Assembly: GCF_007655135.1 (NCBI RefSeq)
Contig: NC_045127.1
Coordinates: forward strand, 37,211,538-37,275,537
From: Punica granatum
Lineage: Eukaryota; Streptophyta; Magnoliopsida; Myrtales; Lythraceae
Reading direction: 5' to 3'
Length of the DNA stretch: 64,000 nucleotides
Shown here: positions 1 to 11,095 of the stretch, piece after piece
Layout of the letters: each line of letters begins with the position of its first letter
Position numbering within the stretch: position 1 is the stretch's first letter
Position numbers and translations under genes: made by a program
Notes under the pieces: generated by a model
Told to the model about the DNA's origin: nothing
Seen by the model: the letters and a program-made list of their open reading frames with translations, nothing else
Database searches by the model: none

Positions 1-3000
1 GGCCCCGTCGCCCGTCACCGAGCACCCCAGCGTCCGTCATCGAGCACGCCCGCGCCCGGCACCGGCGCCCGTCACCGAGCCCCCCAGCGTCGTCATCGAG
101 CACGCCCGCGCCCGGCACCGGCGCCCGTCACCGAGCCCCCAGCGTCCGTCATCGAGCACGCCCGCGCCCGCCACGGCGCCCGTCACGAGCACCCCAGTGT
201 CCGTCATCGAGCACGCCCGCGACCGCCACCGGCGCCCGTCACCGAGCACCCAGCGTCCCTCATCGAGCACGCCCGCGCCCGCCACATGCGCCCGTCACCG
301 AGCACCCGAGTTTGTCATCGAGCACGCCCGCGCCCGCCACAGGCGCCCGCCACAGGCGCCCGCCACATGCGTCCGTCATCGAGCACGCCCGCGCCCGGCA
401 CGGCGCCCGTCACCGAGCCCCCAGCGTCCGTCATCGAGCACGCCGCGCCCGCCACCTGCCCGTCACCGAGCACCCCAGCGTCCGTCATCGAGCACGCCCG
501 CGCCCGGCACCGGCGCCCGTCACCGAGCCCCCAGCGTCCGTCATCGAGCACGCCCGCGCCCGCCACGGCGCCGTCATCGAGCACGCCCGCGCCCGGCACC
601 GTCGCCCGTCACCGAGCCCCCAGCGTCCGTCATCGAGCACGCCCGCGCCCGGCACCGTCGCCCGTCACCGAGCTCCCCAGCGTCCGTCATCGAGCACGCC
701 CGCGCCCGGCACCGGCGCCCGTCACCGAGCCCCCCAGCGTCCGTCATCGAGCACGCCCGCGCCCGCCACCGGCGCCCGTCACGAGCACCCCAGCGTCCGT
801 CATCGAGCACGCCCGCGACCGCCACCGGCGCCCGTCACCGAGCACCCCAGCGTCCTTCATCGAGCACGCCCGCGCCCGCCACATGCGCCCGTCACCGAGC
901 ACGCCCGCGCCCGCCACAGGCGCCCGCCAATGCGTCCGTCATCGAGCACGCCCGCGCCCGGCCCGGCGCCCGTCACCGAGCCCCCCAGCGTCCGTCATCG
1001 AGCACGCCCGCGCCCGCCACCTGCGCCCGTCACCGAGCACCTTAGCGTCCTTCATCGAGCACGCCCGCGCCCGCCACATGCGCCCGTCACCGAGCACCCC
1101 AGCGTTCGTCATCGAGCACGCCCGCGCCCGCCACCGGCGCCCGCCACAGGCGCCCGCCACATGCGTCCGTCATCGAGCACGCCCGCGCCCGGCACCGGCG
1201 CCCGTCACCGAGCCCCCCAGCGTCCGTCATCGAGCACGCCCGCGCCCGCCACCGGCGCCCGTCACCGAGCACCCCAGCGTCCGTCATCGAGCACGCCCGC
1301 GACCGCCACCGGCGCCCGTCACCGAGCACCCCAGCGTCCTTCATCGAGCACGCCCGCGCCCGCCACATGCGCCCGTCACCGAGCACCCCAGCGTCCTTCA
1401 TCGAGCACGCCCGCGCCCGCCACATGCGCCCGTCACCGAGCACCCCAGCGTTCGTCATCGAGCACGCCCGCGCCCGCCACATGCGCCCGTCATCGAGCAC
1501 GCCCGCGCCCGCCACAGGCGCCCGCCACAGGCGCCCGCCACATGCGTCCGTCATCGAGCACGCCCGCGCCCGGCACCGGCGCCCGTCACCGAGCCCCCCA
1601 GCGTCCGTCATCGAGCACGCCCGCGCCCGCCACCTGCGCCCGTCACCGAGCACCCCAGCGTCCGTCATCGAGCACGCCGGCGACCGCCACCGGCGCCCGT
1701 GACCGAGCACCCCAGCGTCCGTCATCGAGCACGCCCGCGCCCGCCACAGGCGCCCGTCACCGAGCACCCCAGCGTCCGTCATCTAGCAAGACGAGCCACG
1801 CGGCAACGGCGCCCGTCAGCGAGCCCCCAGCGTCCGTCATCGAGAAGCACGGCGCCCGGCACCGGCGCCGTCACCGAGCCCCCCAGTCCGTCATCGAGCA
1901 CGCCCGCGCCCGCCACCTGCGCCGTCACCGAGCACCCCAGCGTCCTCATCGAGCACGCCCGCGCCCGCCACATGCGCCCGTCACCGAGCACCCCAGCGTT
2001 CGTCATCGAGCACGCCCGCGCCCGCCGCAGGCGCCCGCCACATGCGCCCGTCACCGAGCACCCAAGCGTCCGTCATCGAGAACGCCAGCACCCAAGGCAC
2101 GGCGCCAGTCACCGAGCCCCCCAGCGTCCGTCATCGAGCACGCGCCGCGCCCGCCACGGCGCCCGTCATCGAGCACGCCCGCGCCGGCACGTCGCCCGTC
2201 ACCGAGCACCCCAGCGTCCGTCATCGAGCACGCCCGCGCCCGGCACCGGCGCCCGTCACCGAGCCCCCCAGCGTCCGTCATCGAGCACGCCCGCGCCGCC
2301 ACCGGCGCCCGTCATCGAGCACGCCCGCGCCGGCACCGTCGCCCGTCACCGAGCACCCCAGCGTCGTCATCGAGCACGCCCGGGCCCGCCACCGGCGCCC
2401 GTCCGAGCACCCCAGCGTCCGTCATCGAGCACGCCCGCGACCGCCACCGGCGCCCGTCACCGAGCACCCCAGCGTCCTTCATCGAGCACGCCCGCGCCCG
2501 CCACATGCGCCCGTCACCGAGCACCCCAGAGTTCGTCATCGAGCACGCCCGCGCCCGCCACAGGCGCCCGCCACATGCGTCCGTCATCGAGCCACCTGCG
2601 CCCGTCACCGAGCACCCCAGCGTCCGTCATCGAGCACGCCCGGCGCCGGCGCCCGTTACCGAGCCCCCCAGCGTCCGTCATCGAGCACGCCCGCGCCCGC
2701 CACCTGCGCCCGTCACCGAGCACCCCAGCGTCCTTCATCGAGCACGCCCGCGCCCGCCACATGCGCCCGTCACCGAGCACCCCGCGTCCGTCATCGAGCC
2801 CCCCAGCGTCCGTCATCGAGCACGCCCGCGCCCGGCACCGGCGCCCGTCACCGAGCACCCCAGCGTCCGTCATCGAGCACGCCCGCGCCCGCCACAAGCG
2901 CCCGTCACCGAGCACCCCAGCGTCCGTCATCGAGCACGCCCGCGACCGCCACCGGCGCCCGTCACCGAGCACCCCAGCGTCCGTCATCGAGCACGCCGGC

Positions 3001-3752
3001 GACCGCCACCGGCGCCCGTCACCGAGCACCCCAGCGTTCGTCATCGAGCACGCCCGCGCCCGCCGCAGGCGCCCGCCACATGCGCCCGTCACCGAGCACC
3101 CCAGCGTCCGTCATCGAGCACGCCCGCGACCGCCACCGGCGCCCGTCACCGAGCACCCCAGCGTCCTTCATCGAGCACGCCCGCGCCCGCCTCATGCGCC
3201 CGTCACCGAGCACCCCAGCGTCCGTCATCGAGCACGCCCGCGCCCGGCACCGGCGCCCGTCACCGAGCACCCCAGCGTCCGTCATCGAGCACGCCCGCGC
3301 CCGGCACCGGCGCCCGTCACCGAGCACCCCAGCGTCCGTCATCGAGCACGCCCGCGACCGCCACCGGCGCCCGTCACCGAGCACCCCAGCGTCCGTCATC
3401 GAGCACGCCAGCGACCGCCACCGGCGCCCGTCACCGAGCACCCCGGCGTCCGTCATCGAGCACGCCGGCGACCGCCACCGGCGCCCGTCACCGAGCACCC
3501 CGGCGTCCGTCATCGAGCACGCCGGCGACCGCCACCGGCGCCCGTCACCGAGCACCCCAGCGTCCGTCATCGAGCACGCCCGCGACCGCCACCGAGCACC
3601 CCAGCGTCCTTCATCGAGCACGCCCGCGCCCGCCACATGCGCCCGTCACCGAGCACCCCAGCGTCCGTCATCGAGCACGCCCGCGCCTGGCACCGGCGCC
3701 CGTCACCGAGCACCCCAGCGTCCGTCATCGAGCACGCCCGCGCCCGCCACCA
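1..3752 (+). repeat. GC-rich 57-bp tandem satellite array
   Basis: Head-to-tail units of about 57 bp, roughly 65 copies, all in the same direction and continuing off the left window edge. Each unit combines a GTCCGTCATCGAGCACGCCC core, a variable CGCCC/CGGCACC part and a CGTCACCGAGCACCCCAGC part. Variants such as GTCCTTCATC, GTTCGTCATC and CCACAGGCGCCCGCCACATG recur in blocks, suggesting higher-order duplication. The array is extremely CpG-rich compared with everything to its right. Because the unit is a multiple of three and has no stop in any plus frame, very long ORFs (for example 286-3888) run through it. Those ORFs slide through all three registers because of indels, so I do not call a protein. 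It ends abruptly at about 3752, where Ogre-type sequence begins. Confidence 0.93.
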
Positions 3753-5385
3753 GAATGTGAGGCCCCCGAATGTGCAGGCCAATCCCCTCCCTGATCATGG
3801 GTCGAGCTCAGGACCCTCTATTAATATGATTAGCGTTTGTACCTTAGGGAGGACGAGAGCGAACAGGACGACCCTTCCCCTTTTGTGATCGAGTATGTCC
3901 CCACAGAAGCCATAGTTGGATTCACGGGGCTTAGTGCCCGCCTATCCCTTTCGTTATAGACGTCCCTGCCCGGGAGCCGTACTTGGAAAACAAGGTCCCA
4001 TGGGCCTACGGAGGGGATGCTAGCAGTCTTGAACACCAGTTCAGTGTCATGGGCGTGACGCGTTTTAGTCGCGTATATGAGAACCCGGAGGCCATGAACA
4101 AGGGAAAGGCTCCCGCCGCCGTAGTAGGTACATTACTCGAAGGTACGCCGTTCCCGCCGAAGAAGGTAACCAAAGAGGAAGCTGAAGCATTCGTGAAGAT
4201 CATCAAAGCGAGCGAATACAAAGTGGTCGAGCAAATGGCCAAGTCTCCAGCCCACATCTCACTACTCGCTCTCCTCCTTAGCTCAGAGCCATACCGAGAA
4301 GCTCTCCTACGGGTCCTCACGGCGGCACAGGTCCCTAAGGAGACAGCCCCGGACATGATTGAAGAGACCGTTAGCTCGATCTTCTCCAACACCATATCGT
4401 TCTCGGATGACGAGCTTCCTTCCGAGGGGTGCTCACGGGCGTTGCACATCGTCTGCAAGTGTAACAATTACATTATCGGTCGGGTCATGATTGACAATGG
4501 CTTCGCCCTTAACGTTTGCCTGGTGACCACGCTAAAGCAGATGAACGTGGACCTCAACCGCATCCACCTGAGCAAAACTGCGGTTCGGGCCTTCGATGGT
4601 TCACGTAGGGAAGTGAACGGAGAGATCGACTTGCTGATAGATATCGGCCCGTGTTTATTCAGCGTCACCTTCCAAGTACTCGACATCCCAAACGCCTTCA
4701 GCCTACTACTCGGGAGGCCTTGGATCCACTCGGCCGGCGCCGTCCCCTCCTCCCTGCACCAAAGACTGAAATTCATTGTAGAAGAAAATCTCATCACGGT
4801 CAAAGGGGAGGAAGACTATGCCATCTACAAGGAGACGGCTGTGCCATACATTAGCATCGGGGATGACGAGAACCTCCATTTCCACTCGTTCAAGATCATC
4901 TCTGTTATCTGAGACTACGGAAAAGTCGGCCCGTCCCGCGCGGACCGCATGATTGGGAAGGTTCTTTTACGGAACAATTACGTCCCCGGCACCGGCCTCG
5001 GAGCACAAGGATAGGGGATCAGCTGCCCCATCGAAGTCGAGGACTACAAGAATAAGAGGGGACTCGGTTTTCGCCCCTCCTGCCACGAGATCGTCGAAGC
5101 CCGCAGGGGCAACCACCTCCACCACCTTGTTGCACACTATGGGAGGATCAACAAGGGCATTTTGGTCCTCCCGCTCTCCCATTTCTTCCCCGGACCGCCG
5201 CACATTGTCAGGGACACCCTTGACCGCCCATCCTTGGATTCTAACAACGCGCCTGACGCTCCACCAACAGTGTACACCGTCACCGAGGAGACTCCTTCAG
5301 GGGTTCACATCCGTCTCGCGCAGGAGAACGAGGAGCTTGAAAACTGGACCTCAGTCCCGCGTTATTCGATTGTGATCGCCGATGT
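3753..5385 (+). pseudogene. Element A gag end, aspartic protease and G-patch region
   Basis: Aligns by eye with the same region of element B from its PPNVQ motif onward. The longest open part is 3983-4912. The retropepsin-like segment is near 4485-4515 and reads IDNGFALNV, so the residue after the DNG triplet is changed. It is followed by LLGRPWIHSAGA near 4710 and by a G-patch-like stretch (GKVLLRNNYVPGTGLGAQG) near 4955-5011. Breaks: a frameshift between about 3840 and 3880, a TGA at 4910-4912 and a TAG at 5012-5014 where element B has Gln. The exon ends at the conserved GTAAGG donor at 5386. In an intact relative this would be processed from a gag-pro polyprotein; here it is dead. Confidence 0.85.
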
Positions 5386-5597
5386 GTAAGGCCATCTATG
5401 TATTCGATGTTTCCCGCGTGTTGGCATAGTTTATAAGCCGCACAATGGAAGAGGGATTTTGTTATGGCTTCACGTTCATACTATCAATGAAATCTCTACA
5501 TGCAGTTTTTTGAAGTTCTGCGTCTATTATCCCCTTCTCCTACTTACTCATTCGCGGCACTTTAAAAATTTCTAAGACTATTCGTTTAAATTTCCAG
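5386..5597 (+). other. Ogre-type intron between protease and RT (element A)
   Basis: A 212-bp spacer with several stops in the reading frame separates the protease/G-patch region from RT. It starts with GTAAGG and ends with TTTAAATTTCCAG. Joining the flanks keeps the frame (split Val codon, then Leu-Asp-Ser-Asn-Pro). Ogre elements are known for a spliced intron at this place, and element B has a homologous 205-bp spacer. Confidence 0.75.
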
Positions 5598-8500
5598 GCT
5601 CGACTCGAATCCAGATTTTCGACGCGTCGATTCGAACCCATCCGAAGAACTCCTCGAAGAGCCCCAACCCATTTACTTCGAGGAAAGGCTCGACGAGGAC
5701 GGTCGAGTGCCTGAGATAGAGGAGAGTTTGCACCGCCTCGAGAACCGTCAACTCACCTCAGTCTAGCCGACATTAGAAATCAACGCGGGCACTGAAGAGG
5801 AACCCCGCACGCTAAAGATCGGGACGAGCCTCGATCCAACACAATGAGCTCGGATGATGGATTTCCTGAAGGAGTACCAAGAGGTCTTCGCCTGGTTCTA
5901 CGCTGACATGCCGAGCCTAGATCCATCGATGGTCGAGTACTTTCTCCTGCCCGAGACAGAAAACTTCCCGCCCAAACGGCAGCACCTACGGCGGCAACGA
6001 GCCGGCCTCCTTCTCCGCATTAAGGAGGAGGTCGTCGAGCAGATAAATGCAGGATTTTTAGAAGTCTGCAATTACTCCGAATGGGTGGCAAACATCGTGC
6101 CCGTGGAGAAGGACGGAAGGGTCAAGGTTTGCGTCGACTACTAGGACCTCAACAAAGCAAGCCCTAAAGACAACTTCCCTCTGCCCCACATCGACGTCGT
6201 AGTCGACAACACTGCGCGCCACACTCAGTTCTCCTTTATGGATGGCTTTTCTGGGTATAACCAAATCCGGATGGCCGGTGAGGACAAGATCAAAACAACC
6301 TTCATCACGATGTGGGGCACATTTTGCTACAAGGTCATGCCCTTCGGTCTTAAAAATGCCGGGGCAAGCTACCAGCGGGCAATGGTCACGCTCTTCCATG
6401 ACATGATGCATAAGGAGATTGAGGTCTACGTCGACGACATGATCGCCAAGTCCAAGGAGGGAGAGGACCACCTCGTTAATTGAAGCATCTCTTCAAACGT
6501 CTCAAAAAGTACAAGCTTAGGCTCAACCCGACGAAGTGCACATTCGGCTCAAAGTCTGGGAAGCTGCTAGGATTTGTGGTCAGCGAACGAGGCATCGAGG
6601 TCGATCCCGACAAGGTGAAAGCAATCGGGGAGCTACCTCCGCCATCGACAGTGCGTGAGGTACGAAGCTTTTTGGGGCGACTAAACTACGTCGCGCGCTT
6701 TATCGCGAACTTGACAGACAAGTGTCAACCCCTCTTCCGCCTGCTTCGTGAAAATGTAGCGATTGAGTGGGACGATGAATGTCAGAGGGCCTTTGACTAC
6801 ATCAAGGTGTACTTAGTTCAGCCGGCGGTGTTGGTCCCGCCTATACCAGGTCGACCTCTCATTCTTTACTTAACAGTGCGCCGACAATCCTTGGGGTGCA
6901 TGTTGGGGCAAGAGGAAGTGGCGCTGTCAGCTGACGGAGTACGACATCGAGTACGTGCCCCGCACGTCAGTCAAGGGGCAAGCAATTGCAGACCATTTAG
7001 TGGAGTTCCCGATTGATGACGACACACCGATTAATTCCGACTTTCCAGACGAATGAATCCTCCAAGTGGATGAGGAGGAGGATGGGACCGCGTGGAAGAT
7101 GTACTTTGACAGTGCAGTGAATTCCACCGGTTCTGGTATTGGCGCAGTGCTGATATCCCTGAATGGACGCTATTATCCAATTGCAGCAAAAGTCGATTTC
7201 CCCTGCACCAACAACGTGGTTGAATACGAGGCATGCATCCTTGGCCTACAGGCGCGATCGATTTCAAGGTAAAGGAGCTAGAGCTGTTCGGGGATTCAAT
7301 GCTCACAATCTTCCAAACACTAGGACAATGGAAGACGAAGGACGCGAAGCTAGTACCATACCATGAGTATCTTGAGAAGTTAGCGGAAAACTTTGAGAAA
7401 ATCTCATTCACATACATGTCGCGCATTAAGAACCAGTTTACAGACGCACTTGCAACACTCGCATCAATGGTGAGCATCACAAAAGAAAACCTCATCGAGC
7501 CACTCGAGATCGAGATTGCCAAAGGCCTTGCTCACTTGGACGCAATCGAGGCGACCGATGAACAGTCATGGTACGAAGACATCAAAATTTTTCTGCGAAC
7601 CAGCCAATACCCGGCATTCGCCAATCGTCGAGACCGAAAAACACTCCGGCGACTCCCAGCGCATTACTTCCTGAGCGAAGAGACTCTTTACCGCCGTTCC
7701 TTTGACGCCACACTACTCCAGTGTGTTGACGAAAATGAGGCACAACGCCTCATGGGAGATATACACGAAGGGAGCTGCGGACCTCACATGAGCGGGCTCG
7801 TGCTCACCAAGAAACTCATGCGCCTGGGTTACTTCTGGTCCACCATAGAGGTTGATTGCACCAAACACATCAGACACTGCCACTTGTGACAGGTCTACAC
7901 CGACCAGATCAAAGCACCCTCCAATGAGCTACACCCTATGGCAGCCCCATGGCCCTTTTCAATGTGGGGTATCGATGTGATTGGCCCTATCAATCCCAAA
8001 GTATCCAACGGACACCTGTTCATTATGGGGGAAATTGACTACTTCACCAAGTGGATCGAGGCCATAATACTCGCTTCAGTCACTGCAAATGCCGTGGCAC
8101 GTTTCCTTAAATGCGACATCATTGCCCGATACGGAGTCCCCGAGACAATCATCACCGACAATGCCAAGAACCTGAATAACAAGATCATCGATGAGCTTTG
8201 TGAGAGATTCAAAATACACCATCGCAACTCAGCGCCATACCGTCCCCAAATGAACGGTGCGGTGGAGGCTGCGAACAAAAACATCAAGAGGATCATCGAA
8301 AAAATGAAGGTGACCGACAAGGATTGGCACGAGATGCTCCCTTTTGCGCTCTTAGCATACCGAACGTCTATCCGCACTTCAACCGGGGCAACTCCGTACT
8401 CCCTAGTATACGATATGGAAGCAGTCATCCCAATCGAAGTGGATATTCCTTCCATGAGGATCCTCGCCGAGTCCAAGCTTGAAGAAGCAGAATGGGCGAA

Positions 8501-8816
8501 GCAGCGCTTCGAGCAGCTCAATCTCATTGACGAGAAACGGCTAACCGCGCTCTGCCACGGTCAATGCTACCAACAAAGAATGGCTCGAGCATTCAATGCA
8601 AGGGTTCGCCACCGCGAGTTCTCCCTCGGTGATCTTATCCTGCGAAAGGTCCTGCACATTGCGCCTAATTCTCGAGGCAAGTTCGCGTACAAGTATGATG
8701 GGCCTTTCGACGTCAAGGAAGTCTTCTCCGGAGGGGTAATTATTTTAAGCGACATGGACGGGATCGAAAACGGGCTCCTGGTCAACGCCGACGCCCTCAA
8801 GAAGTACTACCCTTGA
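5598..8816 (+). pseudogene. Element A pol: RT, RNase H, integrase
   Basis: RT: FKEYQEVFAWFYADMP-type entry at 5854, FSGYNQIRM near 6250, and the catalytic YVDDMIAKS near 6427-6453. The classical RNase H that should follow is mostly missing: after about 6918 the sequence jumps into a region that lies about 210 bp further on in element B. The second, archaeal-type RNase H (YFDSA..STGSGIGAVL, AEYEA-like VEYEACILGL) runs about 7099-7480. The integrase zinc region is at 7750-7890, and the catalytic core 7938-8300 has WGIDVIGP, ITDNAKNL and the Glu in GAVEAANK. Stops and shifts: TAG at 6142-6144, a one-base deletion near 6480, the RNase H deletion, a frame break near 7255, and a TGA at 7887-7889 at the last zinc Cys. 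No chromodomain, as expected for Tat elements. Confidence 0.9.
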
Positions 8817-9899
8817 TAGCCCTCTTTGTCATCCGGTGATCTCTTTGTGTTCCCACAAACATCAGGCCACCCTCCAGACGCTTATCTTCTTCTGTTTTCT
8901 TCAGGCTCCGCACCGTTTCATTTCACTTCAGCACATTTTCTATTATCTATGCACGTGCCCTTTCCATTCAATCCTTCTCGTCCAATGATACTTCTGAGAG
9001 AAAAAGAATAAATTTCCCGCTAGGTCAAAAACCTCCTTGAGGCGGCCTAGGCAAAAGTTAGGGAACGAGGGGCACGGCTTAAAATCCCGCAGAGGGGAGT
9101 CGTGGCAAAAGGAGGGCACAAATCAATTCCTCGCTAGGCTGAAAACTCGCAAAGGGCGATCTAGGCAAAAGTTAGAGGAACCGAAAGCTGCGATTTGACC
9201 CAAACAGGGGCGATCGTAGCAAAAGGTAAGCATTTATGTGAGAAAAGTCAAATAAAATACCCCGCTAGGTTGTCACGCATCTTGTGGCCTAGGCAAAAAT
9301 TAGGGGCAATTATCGGCTTGACCACGAAAGAACAGCAGCACTTCACGTGAAGCTACAACGAGTAGTGGTTCAGCAGTCTTCGACGCAAGCAAACTCTCTT
9401 TGACTCTTCGGGTCAGAGACACGCCTCAAAATGGGGTCGAATCGTCGTATCCTTGATTTGGAGGATCCCAAAAGATCCCTCCCTTTACCTCTATGCATAC
9501 ATTCCGCGGGTCATGCCCGTTCTACGAAAAGCCTTTCTCTTTCAAGGACACGGCCACCCTCAAACGGTCATCTAGTTGGAATCCCCAAAACATCTTTACA
9601 TAGATCTCTTGTACACATCGCAATTTCAGTGGTTTTACGCGGCTAATATCCATCGTTTGCTATTGTTCGTCTGTGTGTAGATACGGCATAGAACCCTAGA
9701 GGGTGTCTCCCCCTTGGCGGGCTCACATTTGCCTCACGCGGCATGTCGCAATCTCAAATCAAGTGGAGGGTCCTATGGGGGTCACCTAACGTGCAATGAT
9801 CGGCATCCTACGTCGCCCGCTCATAACCCCGACTCGACATCAAACAAATCGCTTTTCTTTCAACACCCTGCTCCTACATTCCCTACGCTTTCCTATTAA
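8817..9899 (+). other. Element A 3' untranslated region, proximal part
   Basis: Non-coding stretch after the integrase stop. Between about 9010 and 9310 it holds three imperfect copies of a roughly 100-bp motif ending in CTAGGCAAAAGTTAG. The same motif family occurs in the equivalent place of element B (about 33270-33560, other strand). I see no gene. Confidence 0.7.
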
Positions 9900-10870
9900 T
9901 ATAGCATTTACAGCTTTCCACGGGCCTCGGCCTAGCACTTTACTGCTTTCCACGGACTTCGGCCTAGCATTTTACTACTTTCCACGGGCCTCGACCTAGC
10001 ATTTTACTGCTTTCCATGGGCCTCGGCCTAGCATTTTACTGCTTTCCAAGGGCTTCGACCTAGCATTTTACTGCTTCCCAAGCATTTTACTGCTTCCCAC
10101 AGGCCTCGGCCAATCATTTTACTGCTTCCCACGGGCCTCGGCCTAGTATTTTACTGCTTTTCACGGGCCTCGGCCTAGCATTTTATTGTTTTCCACAAGC
10201 CTCAACCTAACACTTTACTGCTTCCCACGGGCATCGGCCTAGCATTTTACTGCTTTCCACGGGTGGAAGGGCATCGGCCTAGCATTTTACTGCTTTCTAC
10301 AAGCTTCGGCCTAGCACTTTACTGCTTCCCACGGGCTTCGGCCTAGCATTTTACTGCTTTCCACGGACCTCGGCCTAACAGTTTACTGTTTTCCACGGGC
10401 CTCGGCCTAGCACTTTACTGTTTTCCATGGACGTCGGCCTAGCACTTTATTGCTTTCCACGGGCGTTGGCCTAGCACTTTACTGCTTCCCACAGGCCTCG
10501 GCCTAGTATTTTACTGCTCTTCACAGGTCTCAGCCTAGCACTTTACTGCTTCCCACGGACCTCGGTCTAGCACTTTACTGCTTCCCACGGGCCTCGCCCT
10601 AGCACTTTACTGCTTCCCACGGGCCTCCTCCTAGCACTTTACTGCTTCCCACGAGCTTCGGCCTAGTATTTTCCTATTTTCCACGGTCCTCGGCCTAGCA
10701 CTTTACTGTTTTCCACGGATTTCGGCCTAGCACTTTACTGCTTTCCACGGGGGTCGGCCTAGCACTTTACTGCTTCCCACGGGCCTCGGCCTAGCACTTT
10801 ACTGCTTCCCACGGGCCTTGGCCTAACACTTTACTACTTTCCACGGGCCTCGGCCTAGCACTTTACTGCT
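9900..10870 (+). repeat. 32-bp minisatellite in the element A 3'UTR
   Basis: About 30 tandem units of roughly 32 bp built on TTTACTGCTTCCCACGGG followed by CCTCGGCCTAGCA, with many single-base variants and one partial duplication near 10261-10270. It lies between integrase and the polypurine tract. Tat/Ogre elements are known for hypervariable tandem repeats in this 3'UTR. The TTTACTGCTTTCC core is also present in the otherwise different minisatellite of element B. Confidence 0.93.
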
Positions 10871-11081
10871 TTGCGGGCTCAAGGCCCTCATCTACCGTTT
10901 CATAATTTCCACCCCTCAACCACGTTACCGTTTCATGGCAGGTCAATGCACGTGCACGGTTTCTCCCACATCCAAGGCAAAGGAGCAAGTGACTACAGAG
11001 AGTGATACCAGGACAATCGCCGGGACCAAAAGGGGGGCTTCTCATGATCTTTGGTTACATCCTCTATTGGAGCACGCAACC

Positions 11082-11095
11082 AAAGAGGAGCTAGC
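11082..11095 (+). promoter_or_regulatory. Polypurine tract of element A
   Basis: AAAGAGGAGCTAGC lies directly before the TGTCAGCACCC start of the 3' LTR, the expected place for plus-strand DNA priming. Element B has AAAGAGGGGCAAGC at the same place. Confidence 0.7.

Noticed and set aside
1..3752. CRISPR-like array
   Set aside because: No alternation of constant repeats and unique spacers, no cas genes, and a clearly plant nuclear context.
286..3888. A 1200-codon plus-strand frame (and two others of similar size) as a repetitive secreted or structural protein
   Set aside because: The frame slides through all three registers of the 57-bp unit because indels are not multiples of three, so no protein sequence is conserved. 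Minus-strand frames are equally open. Lack of stops follows from GC-rich repeat composition.
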